A stretch of DNA of 64,000 nucleotides from Bacillota bacterium. GTDB taxonomy: Bacteria > Bacillota > Clostridia > Peptostreptococcales > Anaerovoracaceae. A model generated the notes under the pieces. That model was not told the origin of the DNA and searched no databases. It was given only the letters and a program-made list of their open reading frames with translations. The DNA is taken from contig JAEZLP010000043.1 of assembly GCA_023415235.1 (NCBI GenBank), positions 52,840 through 116,839 on the forward strand, written 5' to 3'. Of the stretch, positions 17,998 to 27,611 are shown piece by piece. How positions within the stretch are numbered: position 1 is the stretch's first letter; every line of letters starts with the position of its first letter. The translations under genes were made by a program, and so were the position numbers.

Positions 17998-18091
17998 CTG
18001 CCTTTTCCCTTAAGACGACGAAATTTATAAATAAAAAATTACGTGATCTCCAAGCCTAATTTTTTGCGGCGAAAAATCGCAGGATAGAATG

Positions 18092-19204
18092 TTAATTTGT
18101 AGAAATTCTAACCGGCAATACCAGATATTCAAACTTCCTTCCTTCCATAGGCTTTATCAAGCAAGGACTTACGCTGGTATTGAACTCCATCACAAGCTTT
18201 TCTTCATCCACTGCTTTTAAAACATCCAGTAAGTATTTTGAATTAAAGCCTATATCCAGATCGGTCCCTTCCTTTTCTACAAAAACTTCTTCCTTTACAT
18301 TTCCTTCCTCTGATCTTGAGGTAATGATAATCTTGTCTCTGAAAATGGAAAGCTTAATCAGATTGTTTTTTCCTTCCTTTGCAAGAAGGGAAGCTCTTTC
18401 AATGCTATTCAGCAGCTCATTTCTGTTGACCACTACCTTGCATTTATATTCCTTTGGAAGGATATCGTTGTATTTGATAAAATCTCCTTCCAGCAGCCTG
18501 AGTACAATTTTTGTTTCATCCAGTAAAAATACTGCTTTTTTCTCATCCAATACAAAGCAAATCTCTTTACTTTCTTCATTTTCCGAGATAATTTTATTGA
18601 TTTCGTTCAAAATTCTTGCGGCAATAATTATTTTTTTATTTTCTTCGTTCTTCATGACTTCTCTTGTGATTGCCATTCTAAATCCGTCAAGAGCTACCAT
18701 ATTCAAGGATTCTTCTTCCATTTCAATGAGAACGCCTACTATGATACCTTTTGATTCGTCAATGCTGGCGGCAAAGGAAGTCTTTTTTATCATTTCTTTC
18801 AGGATATCTTTTTCAAGCAAAAGCTTTTTATCCAAATTTATTTCACCGATATTCGGGAATTCGTCAGCCGGCTGTCCTACTATAGTAAATTCGGAAGCAA
18901 GACATTTAATCACGATCGTATTGTTTTCCTGTTCTTCTATTTGGATTTCCTCATTGGGAAGCTTCCTGATAATATCGCTGAATAGCTTTGCCGATACGAC
19001 AACGGAGCCTGTTTCCTCCGCTGTTACATCGATCTTTTTTTCTATGCTCAAATCCAGGTCTGAAGCGGATAATGTCAGTGAATTGTCCTCTCTTACTTCC
19101 AGCAGGATACCTTTCAAAATAGGAATGGTGGTCCTGGAGGTAACAGCTTTCGAAACTGTGTTTAACGCTTTTGACAAGGTCTGTTGGTTACAGGAAAACT
19201 TCAT
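18092..19204 (-). CDS. dnaN: DNA polymerase III beta sliding clamp
   Basis: A 370-aa protein with three clamp folds. The start MKFSCNQQTLSKALNTVSKAV and the C-terminal LPVRIS are diagnostic. The homodimeric ring tethers the polymerase to DNA. A GGAGGAAT-type ribosome site precedes the ATG. The gene follows dnaA across a 183-base gap that holds DnaA boxes, so its transcription may be sensitive to DnaA. Confidence 0.97.
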   Translation of the reverse strand: MKFSCNQQTLSKALNTVSKAVTSRTTIPILKGILLEVREDNSLTLSASDLDLSIEKKIDVTAEETGSVVVSAKLFSDIIRKLPNEEIQIEEQENNTIVIKCLASEFTIVGQPADEFPNIGEINLDKKLLLEKDILKEMIKKTSFAASIDESKGIIVGVLIEMEEESLNMVALDGFRMAITREVMKNEENKKIIIAARILNEINKIISENEESKEICFVLDEKKAVFLLDETKIVLRLLEGDFIKYNDILPKEYKCKVVVNRNELLNSIERASLLAKEGKNNLIKLSIFRDKIIITSRSEEGNVKEEVFVEKEGTDLDIGFNSKYLLDVLKAVDEEKLVMEFNTSVSPCLIKPMEGRKFEYLVLPVRISTN

Positions 19205-19257
19205 GGGGATTCCTCCTTTTTCTTATATAGTTTTTCAGTAATAATAGTAATAGGTCC

Positions 19258-19328
19258 TGTGGATTTGTGGATAACTTCTGTGGATAATTAAATTTCAATC
19301 TTTTTGCTTGTGTGCACTCTGTTGATAA
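19258..19328. other. DnaA-box cluster between dnaA and dnaN (oriC part)
   Basis: Two perfect boxes, TGTGGATAA at 19266-19274 and 19279-19287 (reverse of TTATCCACA), plus near matches at 19258-19266 and 19320-19328. Together with the cluster upstream of dnaA this gives a bipartite origin like that of B. subtilis. Confidence 0.8.
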
Positions 19329-19387
19329 AGCAAAAATGTTATTGTCGATTCTGTGAAGAAAATTGTCGTTTTCAATCAGATCAATCA

Positions 19388-20710
19388 TTAATCCTCTTTA
19401 ATTGATTTTTCTATTTCCTTTACAACTTCTCTCAGGGATTCGTTGATTTTCAATTCACCGGAGATTTTTTCACAGGCATGTAAAACGGTTGTATGATCGC
19501 GGTTTCCAAAGGCTTCCCCGATTTTTGGGAGGGAAAGATCCGTAAGATCGCGGCAGATATACATAGCGATCTGGCGTGGAAATGCTAGATCCCGCGAACG
19601 TTTGGAGGATTCCAGATCAGCCTGCTTGATATTGAAATGCTTGCAGACTATTTTCTTGACAAGCTCCGGTGTTACCGGCTTGTCCTTTGAGGAAAAAACA
19701 TCCTTTAATACTTCCTTTGCCAGATCCTTATTGATTTTCTGTCCTGTCAGATTTGCATAGGCGATCACACGGATGAAAGCGCCTTCCAGTTCACGAATAT
19801 TGGATTGAATCTTCTCAGCGATCACACCGATGACCTCCAACAGGCTTTCCGTAGTTTCAAGCCCTTCCAGTTCGGATTTATTTCTCAGGATTGCTACCCG
19901 AGTTTCATAATCCGGCGGTTGGATATCAGCAATCAAGCCCCATTCAAATCTGGATCGGAGCCTTTCCTCCAGCGTGGTTATTTCCTTTGGAGGCCTGTCG
20001 CTGGAAATAATGATCTGTTTGTTTGCTTCATATAGAGTATTAAAAGTATGGAATATTTCTTCCTGTGTTCTTTCCTTTTTCTCAATAAACTGAATATCGT
20101 CGATCAGCAGCACATCAATGCTTCTGTATTTATTGCGAAATTCCACGTTCTTGTCTTCCCGGATTGCTTTGATCAGCTCATTGGTGAACATTTCCGAGGA
20201 AACATAGAGAACCTTGGTCTTCGGATTTTGCTGCAGTATGTAATGGCCGATGGCATGCATCAGGTGGGTTTTCCCAAGACCGGCGCCGCCGTAAATAAAA
20301 AGCGGATTGTATGCCTTGGAAGGGGATTCCGCTACGGCAAGAGAGGCCGCATGGGCAAAACGGTTATTGTTTCCGATGACGAAGGTATTAAAAATATACT
20401 TCGGATTCAGGTAAAGCTCATCGGTGAAGTTCATTTCATCCTGTTCCGCTTGGGGATCCTCGGAATAAACGAATACTACCTTAAGCTTCTTTCCGAAGGC
20501 TTCCTTGACTGCATTCTCTATGATGGTGATATATCTGCCTTCCAGTATAGACTTTGCCATGTCATTATAAAGTGAAAGGTACAGCTTGTTCTCTTTGTTG
20601 TCGATTCGTACGGGAGTAAGGGGATATACCCAAGTGTCAAAGCTTACTGCGGTTAGCTCCGGCCTGAGAAGGTCCAAGGTTTTCTCCCAATTTTCAATCA
20701 TATTTTTCAT
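19388..20710 (-). CDS. dnaA: Chromosomal replication initiator DnaA
   Basis: A 440-aa protein: N-terminal DnaB-interaction domain, AAA+ domain with Walker A GGAGLGKTHL and Walker B VLLIDDIQF, and a C-terminal box-binding domain with FGNRDHTTVLHA. It opens oriC and recruits helicase. The start chosen is the ATG at 20710 behind AAAGGAAAG; a second ATG lies 3 codons in. DnaA boxes lie on both flanks, consistent with autoregulation. Confidence 0.98.
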   Translation of the reverse strand: MKNMIENWEKTLDLLRPELTAVSFDTWVYPLTPVRIDNKENKLYLSLYNDMAKSILEGRYITIIENAVKEAFGKKLKVVFVYSEDPQAEQDEMNFTDELYLNPKYIFNTFVIGNNNRFAHAASLAVAESPSKAYNPLFIYGGAGLGKTHLMHAIGHYILQQNPKTKVLYVSSEMFTNELIKAIREDKNVEFRNKYRSIDVLLIDDIQFIEKKERTQEEIFHTFNTLYEANKQIIISSDRPPKEITTLEERLRSRFEWGLIADIQPPDYETRVAILRNKSELEGLETTESLLEVIGVIAEKIQSNIRELEGAFIRVIAYANLTGQKINKDLAKEVLKDVFSSKDKPVTPELVKKIVCKHFNIKQADLESSKRSRDLAFPRQIAMYICRDLTDLSLPKIGEAFGNRDHTTVLHACEKISGELKINESLREVVKEIEKSIKED

Positions 20711-21000
20711 ATGGGTTATCTTTCCTTTTTGTCATAGTAAAATGATGGATAAAACTGCAATAAAAGTACGAATCTATAATATCAAAAAAAGTTATCCACA
20801 GGCAAGTCCTAAAATGGAAAACGTTGAAAATATATTTTCCCCGGAGTTATCCACTATCTGTGGGAAACTTTGTGCAAACTTTTCACAGGGACAACAATAT
20901 ATTGATTTTTGCCCCCCGGATTTGCCCTCAGGAGGATTCTTCCTGCTCCTTCGGGAGGATAAAAATATTGACAGGGAACCCCTTTGAATGTATAATTACA
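20711..21000. other. Replication origin region (oriC) upstream of dnaA
   Basis: This non-coding, AT-rich stretch between divergent dnaA and rpmH contains TTATCCACA (20792-20800), TTATCCACT (20847-20855) and TGTGGGAAA (20859-20867), plus weaker TTTTCACAG-like sites. Gene strand bias switches here. The unwinding element is not defined by eye. Confidence 0.85.
20968..20996 (+). promoter_or_regulatory. Consensus sigma-A promoter of rpmH-rnpA
   Basis: TTGACA (20968-20973), exactly 17 bp, TATAAT (20991-20996): a perfect match to both hexamers, as expected for a ribosomal protein gene. Confidence 0.92.
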
Positions 21001-21084
21001 ACGCAGTTATGCGCAGATTGAAATTGAGATCACGCAGAAGGCGGCGCCCGGAGCGCCGTACTATATGTAAGGAGGTGAAATGAT

Positions 21085-21219
21085 TTGAAACAGACTTTAC
21101 AGCCCAAGGTTAGGCAGAGAGCAAAAGAACATGGCTTCAGAAAAAGAATGAGTACGAAAAACGGTAGAAATGTTTTAAAAAGAAGAAGAGCAAGAGGAAG
21201 AAAAAAATTGACAGCATAG
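21085..21219 (+). CDS. rpmH: 50S ribosomal protein L34
   Basis: A 44-aa, Arg/Lys-rich protein. The segment KEHGFRKRMSTKNGRNVLK is the L34 signature. It uses a TTG start 9 bases after GGAGG (21071-21075); the ATG five bases upstream of it runs into TGA after one more codon. It is always next to rnpA in bacteria. It was recovered by direct reading because it is so short. Confidence 0.95.
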   Translation: MKQTLQPKVRQRAKEHGFRKRMSTKNGRNVLKRRRARGRKKLTA

Positions 21220-21241
21220 AGACCGCAAGCGTGGTCTTTTT
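21220..21241 (+). terminator. Terminator/attenuator between rpmH and rnpA
   Basis: AGACC/GGTCT arms with a short loop followed by TTTTT directly after the rpmH stop. It probably lowers rnpA expression relative to rpmH. Confidence 0.7.
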
Positions 21242-21288
21242 GTTTAGAACTCTGGAAAGTTTTTCTAAACCTTTTGAAAGGGAAGCAA

Positions 21289-21636
21289 ATGTTAAAACCA
21301 GACGTTTTGCGTAGGAAAAAGGACTTTACGGCAATTTACAACAAGGGAAAGTCGATTGGCGAACGCTATGTTGTCTTGTTTATCAAAAAGAATAATCTTG
21401 CTTACAATCGGACAGCCTTTCTGGCCAGTAAAAAAGTTGGGAACAGCGTCTTGCGGAACAGAGCAAGGCGGCTTATGAAAGAAAGCTACAGAGAGCTGAA
21501 AACAAATTTGGATAGTGGCTATGATCTGATTTGGATAGCCCGAAGCACAATTGTTGATTTGAAATGTGCGGATGTGAAAAAATCGATGGAAGCCGCATTA
21601 AAAAAGTCCGGAATTATAAAACGGACGGACAGGTGA
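21289..21636 (+). CDS. rnpA: Ribonuclease P protein component
   Basis: The start is placed at the ATG at 21289, because GAAAGGGA lies just upstream; an in-frame TTG at 21274 would overlap that site. The 115-aa basic protein has the RNR motif KKVGNSVLRNRARRLMKE. It assists the RNase P RNA in 5' maturation of tRNAs. It precedes yidD by 7 bases. Confidence 0.95.
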   Translation: MLKPDVLRRKKDFTAIYNKGKSIGERYVVLFIKKNNLAYNRTAFLASKKVGNSVLRNRARRLMKESYRELKTNLDSGYDLIWIARSTIVDLKCADVKKSMEAALKKSGIIKRTDR

Positions 21637-21643
21637 TGGATGA

Positions 21644-21853
21644 TTGAAAAGAATAATCATACTTCTCATACGAGGGTATCAAAAGTTTATATCACCGATG
21701 TTTCCACCTAGCTGCCGGTTTTACCCGACCTGCTCTTCCTACTTCATTCAGGCAGTGGAAAAGTACGGAGCATGGAAGGGAAGCTTTCTTGGAATGAAAC
21801 GAATTTTGAAATGTCACCCATTTCATCCGGGCGGATACGACCCGCTGAAATGA
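21644..21853 (+). CDS. yidD: Membrane protein insertion efficiency factor YidD
   Basis: A 69-aa protein with the family signatures CRFYPTCSSYFIQAVEKYG and HPFHPGGYDP. It has an N-terminal amphipathic or hydrophobic helix. The TTG start follows AGGTGATGG. It sits between rnpA and yidC, its conserved place, and supports YidC function. Confidence 0.93.
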   Translation: MKRIIILLIRGYQKFISPMFPPSCRFYPTCSSYFIQAVEKYGAWKGSFLGMKRILKCHPFHPGGYDPLK

Positions 21854-21871
21854 GTAACAGGAGGATATTGA

Positions 21872-22564
21872 ATGAACACAATCATAGGATGGGTTGCAGA
21901 GCCGTTGGGAATGCTGCTGAGTTTTTTGTATGGATTTTTCGACAACTACGGCATAACCATTATCGTATTTACTTTTATTGTAAAAGCATGTCTATTTCCA
22001 CTGTACGCGGATCAGATCAAACATTCGGCCAGAATGGCTGATGTCCAGCCAAAGATGCAGGCGCTTCAAAAGAAGTATGCCAATGACAAGGAAATGCTCA
22101 ACATCAAAATGATGGAGCTGTATAAAGAGGAAAAATTCAATCCGATGAGAGGCTGTCTGCCAATGCTGATTCAGATGCCGATCATTTTCGGACTTTTTGC
22201 ATTGCTCAGAAGTCCGACATCTTTTATTGACAGTAATTCCATGCTGATGGCGATTCATGAGGCGTTCCTCTGGATGCCTGATCTGAGCCAGCCGGATCCG
22301 TGGATTTTGCCAATACTTGCCGGATTCTCCACCTTTATTTCCTTCTCCCAGACACAGTCACAGAATAAAATGGGAGACAATTCCATGGCCTCCATGATGA
22401 AAATGATGAAATACTTTTTCCCAATCATGATCGTTTGGATGGGAAGATCCTTCCCCGCCGGCCTTACGATTTACTGGTTTGTAGGAACGATCATTCAAAT
22501 ATTCCAGACCATGGGACTGAACAAATGGAAAAAGAAACTTACCGCCTCAAAAGAGAATAAATAA
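21872..22564 (+). CDS. yidC: YidC/Oxa1 family membrane protein insertase
   Basis: A 230-aa protein with about five membrane segments. The conserved hydrophilic loop contains FNPMRGCLPMLIQMPI, with Arg in the groove region. No lipobox is visible, unlike many Gram-positive YidC proteins; the N-terminus begins directly with the first hydrophobic segment. It inserts proteins into the membrane. It is followed 19 bases later by jag. Confidence 0.95.
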   Translation: MNTIIGWVAEPLGMLLSFLYGFFDNYGITIIVFTFIVKACLFPLYADQIKHSARMADVQPKMQALQKKYANDKEMLNIKMMELYKEEKFNPMRGCLPMLIQMPIIFGLFALLRSPTSFIDSNSMLMAIHEAFLWMPDLSQPDPWILPILAGFSTFISFSQTQSQNKMGDNSMASMMKMMKYFFPIMIVWMGRSFPAGLTIYWFVGTIIQIFQTMGLNKWKKKLTASKENK

Positions 22565-22583
22565 TTTATGGAGGATATACAAA

Positions 22584-23429
22584 ATGGATTTTTCAGAAAA
22601 ATGGGGAAAGGACGTCGATGAAGCGGTCAGACTAGCCCTGATAGATTTAAAGCTTACGCATGACCAGGTAAATGTTATCGTTCTGGAGGAACCTACAAAG
22701 GGATTTCTTGGACTTGGAGCGAAACTGGCCAAGGTAAGGGTCGAAAAAAAGCCTGAATTATTGAAAGCGGAAGAGAAAAAAGAAGAAAAGATTCACAAGT
22801 ATGAACCTTCTCATAAACCGGACAGACATCAGAAGCACGAGCATGAAAAAAGAGCTGAAAAGCATGATCATGAAAAGAGAGCAGAAAAGCATGACAAGAA
22901 GAACGACCGCCACAGACAGACCAGCGAAAGTTCTTATGAAGGAACCTTTTCTGTCAGGGAAAAGCCGACAGATCTTGTGGAGCTCAAAGATCACATTGCA
23001 GAGTCATTCCTAAGCGAAATCACGAAAAAGATGGGACTTAATCTTATGATTAAAGTTCAGGGAAATGACAGCTGCATCTATGTGGAGATGGACGGAAAGG
23101 ATTCCGGAACCATAATCGGAAAAAGGGGACAAACCTTGGACGCCATTCAATACCTTACAAGCCTGGTGGTAAACAAAGACCAGGATAAGTACCAGAGGGT
23201 AGTGGTAGATGCAGAAAATTACAGGGCAAAAAGAGAAAGAACTTTGGAACAGCTTGCAAACAGATTAGCTGACAAGGTGATTAAATCAAGAAAAAGCGTA
23301 CGGCTTGAGCCGATGAATCCATATGAACGAAAGGTGATCCACGCGACGCTTCAGGGAAACCCCAAGGTTACCACCAGGAGCGAAGGGGAGGAGCCTTACA
23401 GAAGGGTCATCATTGAGCTGAATAGATAA
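22584..23429 (+). CDS. jag: RNA-binding protein Jag/KhpB
   Basis: A 281-aa protein. It has an N-terminal Jag_N domain (1-55), a highly charged Lys/Glu/His linker (about 56-115) with a tandem HEKRAEKHD repeat, a KH domain with GTIIGKRGQTLDAIQYL, and a C-terminal R3H domain ending RVIIEL. In other Firmicutes KhpB works with KhpA in RNA binding and cell-envelope control. Its place after yidC is conserved. Confidence 0.95.
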   Translation: MDFSEKWGKDVDEAVRLALIDLKLTHDQVNVIVLEEPTKGFLGLGAKLAKVRVEKKPELLKAEEKKEEKIHKYEPSHKPDRHQKHEHEKRAEKHDHEKRAEKHDKKNDRHRQTSESSYEGTFSVREKPTDLVELKDHIAESFLSEITKKMGLNLMIKVQGNDSCIYVEMDGKDSGTIIGKRGQTLDAIQYLTSLVVNKDQDKYQRVVVDAENYRAKRERTLEQLANRLADKVIKSRKSVRLEPMNPYERKVIHATLQGNPKVTTRSEGEEPYRRVIIELNR

Positions 23430-23436
23430 GGAAAGC

Positions 23437-23474
23437 AGGGCTGTCTTAAGAATAAAATTAAGGGAGCCCTTTTT
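23437..23474 (+). terminator. Terminator of the rpmH-jag block
   Basis: AGGGCT/AGCCCT arms with an inner CTTAA/TTAAG stem, followed by TTTTT. Confidence 0.8.
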
Positions 23475-23565
23475 CATCGATTCAGCGCCGACGGCACAGC
23501 CCGATGTTCTTACAAGAACCTGCAATACGATTCAGTTTTATTTCACTGTGAGAGAAGGGAATTGA

Positions 23566-24945
23566 ATGGAAGATACAATCGCCGCCATCGCAACAGCATA
23601 CGGCGAGGGGGGAATCGGGATCATCAGATTGAGCGGGGAGGAAGCCAAAGCCATCCTCGATAAAATCTTTGTTCCCAAGCAAAATGAATATAAAGAGTCC
23701 ATTGTAAATAGACGATTATATTACGGACATATCGTAGATCCGTCCAATAGTCAGGTGGTGGACGAAGTGCTGGCCGTCTACATGAAGGCGCCTTCCACCT
23801 ATACCACGGAGGATGTGGTCGAGATCTACTGTCACGGCAGCATTGTCGCCCTGCGGAAAACCCTGGCCTTGGTCCTGAAAAACGGAGCCAGACTAGCGGA
23901 GCGGGGGGAATTTACGAAGCGCGCATTTTTGAACGGAAGGCTGGATCTGTCCCAGGCGGAAGCAGTCATCGATGTGATAAATGCAAAGACAGATAAAACT
24001 TATGATATTGCCCTCGGCCAGATGGAGGGAGCCCTGTCGGAACGAATCCGAGAAATCCGCAGTACGCTGATGGATCTTCTCGTAGATATCACTGTCAATC
24101 TGGATTATCCCGATGAAGATATCGAAATCATGACCTATGAAAAGCTATTGAAAAGCATAAAGGAAATAGGCGATATGATTGAAAAATTGCTGTCTACAGC
24201 AGGGACCGGGAGAATTATCCGGGAAGGCCTCAACGTAGTCATCATCGGAAAACCCAACGTGGGAAAATCGTCCCTGATGAATGCCCTTCTGAAGGAATCG
24301 AGGGCAATCGTGACCGAAATACCCGGAACCACAAGAGATACCATAGAGGAAGTCATCAGTATCAGAAATATTCCGGTAAAGCTAACCGATACTGCAGGAA
24401 TTCGGGAAACCCAGGATCAGATTGAGAGGATAGGGATAGAAAAGAGCAAGGAGTCCTTCCAAAGGGCGGATTTGATTATTTTTATCGCTGACGGAAGCAG
24501 ACCTATTTCAAAAGAGGACAGAAAAATCCTCTCCTTGCTCAGAGGTCGTAAGGTCATCGTACTGATCAATAAAACCGATCTTGGAATGAAAATCGAGGAA
24601 GAGGAGATACGAATCACCCTGCCTCACGCCCCAGTCATTCGGGCGGCAATCAAGAATAATATAGGCATAGATGAGCTGGAACAGGAAATCGAAGCCTTGG
24701 TTTACGGAGGAAAGGTAAAGCAGGAGGAAAGTCTCCTGGTCACCAACGTAAGGCATACGGAGCTCCTGGAGAAAGCCAGAGCAGCCATAGCTGACGCGGG
24801 AGCAATGGCGGAAAATTCGGAGGCCCTTGATTTTATAGAGGTGGACGTTCGACGCTGCTGGGAGCTTTTGGGAGAAATTATTGGAGAATCCGTGACCGAG
24901 GATATTATTGACCAGGTCTTTGCCCGGTTCTGCTTGGGAAAATAG
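23566..24945 (+). CDS. mnmE: tRNA uridine-5-carboxymethylaminomethyl modification GTPase MnmE
   Basis: A 459-aa protein of normal length. It has an N-terminal tetrahydrofolate-binding domain, a helical domain with an inserted G domain (GKPNVGKSSL, the G3 segment DTAG and NKTD), and the C-terminal catalytic Cys in FCLGK. With MnmG it modifies U34 of tRNAs that read split codon boxes. It lies 72 bases upstream of mnmG in a conserved order. Confidence 0.97.
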   Translation: MEDTIAAIATAYGEGGIGIIRLSGEEAKAILDKIFVPKQNEYKESIVNRRLYYGHIVDPSNSQVVDEVLAVYMKAPSTYTTEDVVEIYCHGSIVALRKTLALVLKNGARLAERGEFTKRAFLNGRLDLSQAEAVIDVINAKTDKTYDIALGQMEGALSERIREIRSTLMDLLVDITVNLDYPDEDIEIMTYEKLLKSIKEIGDMIEKLLSTAGTGRIIREGLNVVIIGKPNVGKSSLMNALLKESRAIVTEIPGTTRDTIEEVISIRNIPVKLTDTAGIRETQDQIERIGIEKSKESFQRADLIIFIADGSRPISKEDRKILSLLRGRKVIVLINKTDLGMKIEEEEIRITLPHAPVIRAAIKNNIGIDELEQEIEALVYGGKVKQEESLLVTNVRHTELLEKARAAIADAGAMAENSEALDFIEVDVRRCWELLGEIIGESVTEDIIDQVFARFCLGK

Positions 24946-25017
24946 ATAAAATTATTCGGATAAAGTCAACAGGAATAGGCAACAAGTTGGAATGCTTGTT
25001 TTAGATTGGAAGCGATT

Positions 25018-26904
25018 ATGAAATACTTTATTTTAGATGAATATGATGTGATCGTCATCGGAGCCGGACATGCAGGCTGTGAGGCCGGTCTTGCAGCGGC
25101 AAGAATGGGGCGCCGGACGCTGATGCTTTCCATCAATCTTGAAGCGGTGGCTATGATGGCCTGCAATCCATCAATCGGCGGTACGGGCAAAGGCCATCTG
25201 GTAAGAGAAATCGACGCCCTTGGCGGAGAGATGGGGATCAATATCGATAAAGCTTTTATCCAGAGCAAGATGCTGAACACGGCAAAGGGACCAGCAGTCC
25301 ATTCTCTCAGAGCCCAGGCGGACAAGGCCAGATACCATGAAGAGATGAAAAAAACGCTGGAAAGCCAGGAAAATCTTGACCTGAAACAGGGAGAGGCGGT
25401 TGATTTGATCCTTGAAAACGGTAAGGCAAGAGGGGTGGTTCTCAAAACAGGAGCGGCGTACAGAGCGAAAGCAGTGATCTTGGCCACCGGCACCTTTTTA
25501 AGGGGAAAGATTTTTATCGGTGAGTGGTCCTATGACAGCGGACCAAACGGGCTAACTCCCTCAGTAGAACTGGCGGAAAACTTGCAAAAGTATGGACTTA
25601 AGCTTCGGCGGTTCAAGACCGGCACGCCCGCGCGCGCCTTGGGCAGGACGCTGGATTATGGGAAAATGACGGAGCAGCCCGGAGACGAAAGGATAGTTCC
25701 ATTTTCCTTTATGAACGAGCATTTGGAAAAGGAGCAGGTATCCTGCTGGCTTACTTATACCAATGAAAGGACCCATCAGGTGATTCGGGATAATTTTTCC
25801 CGGTCAGCGCTGTTCGGAGGACAGATTGAAGGAGTAGGACCCAGGTATTGCCCCTCCATTGAGGATAAAGTCAACCGGTTCTCCGACAAGGAGAGGCACC
25901 AGCTGTTTATTGAGCCGGAAGGTCTTTCCACGGACGAGGTCTATATCCAGGGGATGTCATCCAGTCTGCCGGAGGATGTGCAGATTGCATTCTATCGAAC
26001 CATTGCGGGGCTGGAAAATCTGAAAATCGTTCGTCCCGCCTACGCCATTGAATACGACAGCATCGATCCTCTGGAACTGAAAATGACACTGGAACACAGA
26101 GGAATAGAGAACCTCTACTGCGCGGGACAGTTCAACGGAAGCTCCGGCTATGAGGAAGCCGCCGCACAGGGACTGATGGCGGGAATCAACGCAGTCCTGA
26201 AGCTGGACGGAAGGGATCCCTTCATATTGGATCGTTCGGAGGCCTATATCGGGGTGCTCATCGACGACTTGGTGACCAAGGGAACCAACGAACCTTATCG
26301 AATCATGACCTCAAGAGCGGAATACCGGCTGGTACTGCGTCAGGACAATGCCGACCTGCGATTGACGGAAAAAGCATATCAGATCGGGCTTGCCTCAGAG
26401 GAGAGATATGCGAGATTTGTCATGACGAAGAACGCGGTGGAGCAGGAATTGGATCGATTGGAAAAAACATTTGTCACACCGGGAGAAGTAAACAAGTTCC
26501 TGGAAAAGCACCAGAGTACGCCGCTGCAGAACAGAATTTCTCTGGCTGAGCTTTTAAAACGGCCGGAGATGAATTATGAGATTTTGGCGGAAATCGATGG
26601 GGGACGGCCGGCGCTTTCCCAGCATGCCATAACACAGCTTGAGGTAAGAATCAAATATCAGGGATATATCGTAAAACAGCTGCAGCAGATCGAAAAATTT
26701 AAAAAACTGGAAAACCGCAAGCTTTCTATGAATTTTGATTACAATGAAGTGGATGGATTGCGAATCGAAGCAAGACAGAAGCTGAACCAGCTCAAACCGG
26801 TCTCCGTAGGACAGGCCTCCAGAATTTCTGGAGTTTCGCCGGCGGATATCAATGTGCTGCTCATTCATCTGGAAAAGCAAAGGAGAAAGAGTAAGGAAGC
26901 ATGA
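25018..26904 (+). CDS. mnmG: tRNA uridine-5-carboxymethylaminomethyl modification enzyme MnmG
   Basis: The start is set at the ATG at 25018, behind GGAAG (25008-25012); an upstream in-frame TTG at 25006 lacks a site. The 628-aa FAD protein has GAGHAGCEAGLAAARMG and the family segment NPSIGGTGKGHLVREIDALGG. It is the flavin-dependent partner of MnmE. The stop overlaps the rsmG start by four bases (ATGA). Confidence 0.97.
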   Translation: MKYFILDEYDVIVIGAGHAGCEAGLAAARMGRRTLMLSINLEAVAMMACNPSIGGTGKGHLVREIDALGGEMGINIDKAFIQSKMLNTAKGPAVHSLRAQADKARYHEEMKKTLESQENLDLKQGEAVDLILENGKARGVVLKTGAAYRAKAVILATGTFLRGKIFIGEWSYDSGPNGLTPSVELAENLQKYGLKLRRFKTGTPARALGRTLDYGKMTEQPGDERIVPFSFMNEHLEKEQVSCWLTYTNERTHQVIRDNFSRSALFGGQIEGVGPRYCPSIEDKVNRFSDKERHQLFIEPEGLSTDEVYIQGMSSSLPEDVQIAFYRTIAGLENLKIVRPAYAIEYDSIDPLELKMTLEHRGIENLYCAGQFNGSSGYEEAAAQGLMAGINAVLKLDGRDPFILDRSEAYIGVLIDDLVTKGTNEPYRIMTSRAEYRLVLRQDNADLRLTEKAYQIGLASEERYARFVMTKNAVEQELDRLEKTFVTPGEVNKFLEKHQSTPLQNRISLAELLKRPEMNYEILAEIDGGRPALSQHAITQLEVRIKYQGYIVKQLQQIEKFKKLENRKLSMNFDYNEVDGLRIEARQKLNQLKPVSVGQASRISGVSPADINVLLIHLEKQRRKSKEA

Positions 26905-27611
26905 AACAGTTGATCGATGCCCTGGAAGACATGGGGCTGCCTTACGAGGAGGATTCCCTGGCAAAGTTCCAAAGATATATGGAGCTGATTCTGATCTGGA
27001 ATGATAAGGTCAACCTTACCGCCATCACGGATCAGGGGGAGTTTATAAAAAAGCATTATGTAGATTCCGTTGCCCTTTGCGGCTTTGAACAGTTCAAGGA
27101 CGCCCGCAGGATCATAGATGTCGGTACGGGAGCAGGTTTTCCCGGAATTCCACTGGCGATCCTGAATCCGGAGAAAGAATTCCTTCTTATGGATTCCTTG
27201 AATAAGCGAATTAAAATAATCCAGGAGATTGCCGGCGAAATTGGCCTGAACAACGTAACGTTTCGCCATGGAAGAGCCGAGGAGCTGGCGAGGGATAAAG
27301 AGTACCGGGAGCGCTTTGACCTTGCTGTTTCCCGGGCAGTTGCCAACCTGGCGGTACTGTCGGAGTACTGCCTGCCCTTTGTAAGGGTCGGCGGATGGTT
27401 TGCCGCTTATAAAAGCGGTACCGCGGAGGAGGAGCTGGCTGCCAGCCTCAGAGCAATTGAGCTGCTGGGCGGTAAGCCGGAGTATAATCAGGAGATCAAA
27501 ATTAAGGGATTCGATCTGGATCACAGGATTCTGTTTATAAAAAAAGTGAAAAATACTCTGGCGAAATACCCGAGAAAATCGGGAACACCTGCGAAAGAGC
27601 CTCTGAAATGA
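26901..27611 (+). CDS. rsmG: 16S rRNA (guanine-527-N7) methyltransferase RsmG
   Basis: A 236-aa Rossmann methyltransferase with SAM-binding motif VGTGAGFPGIPLAI and the family segment NLTAIT. It methylates G527 of 16S rRNA. It is translationally coupled to mnmG. The C-terminal codons run into the terminator stem. Confidence 0.96.
   Translation: MKQLIDALEDMGLPYEEDSLAKFQRYMELILIWNDKVNLTAITDQGEFIKKHYVDSVALCGFEQFKDARRIIDVGTGAGFPGIPLAILNPEKEFLLMDSLNKRIKIIQEIAGEIGLNNVTFRHGRAEELARDKEYRERFDLAVSRAVANLAVLSEYCLPFVRVGGWFAAYKSGTAEEELAASLRAIELLGGKPEYNQEIKIKGFDLDHRILFIKKVKNTLAKYPRKSGTPAKEPLK

Noticed and set aside
19188..19388. 66-codon ORF between dnaA and dnaN
   Set aside because: It is made of DnaA boxes and overlaps both neighbours; this is origin DNA.
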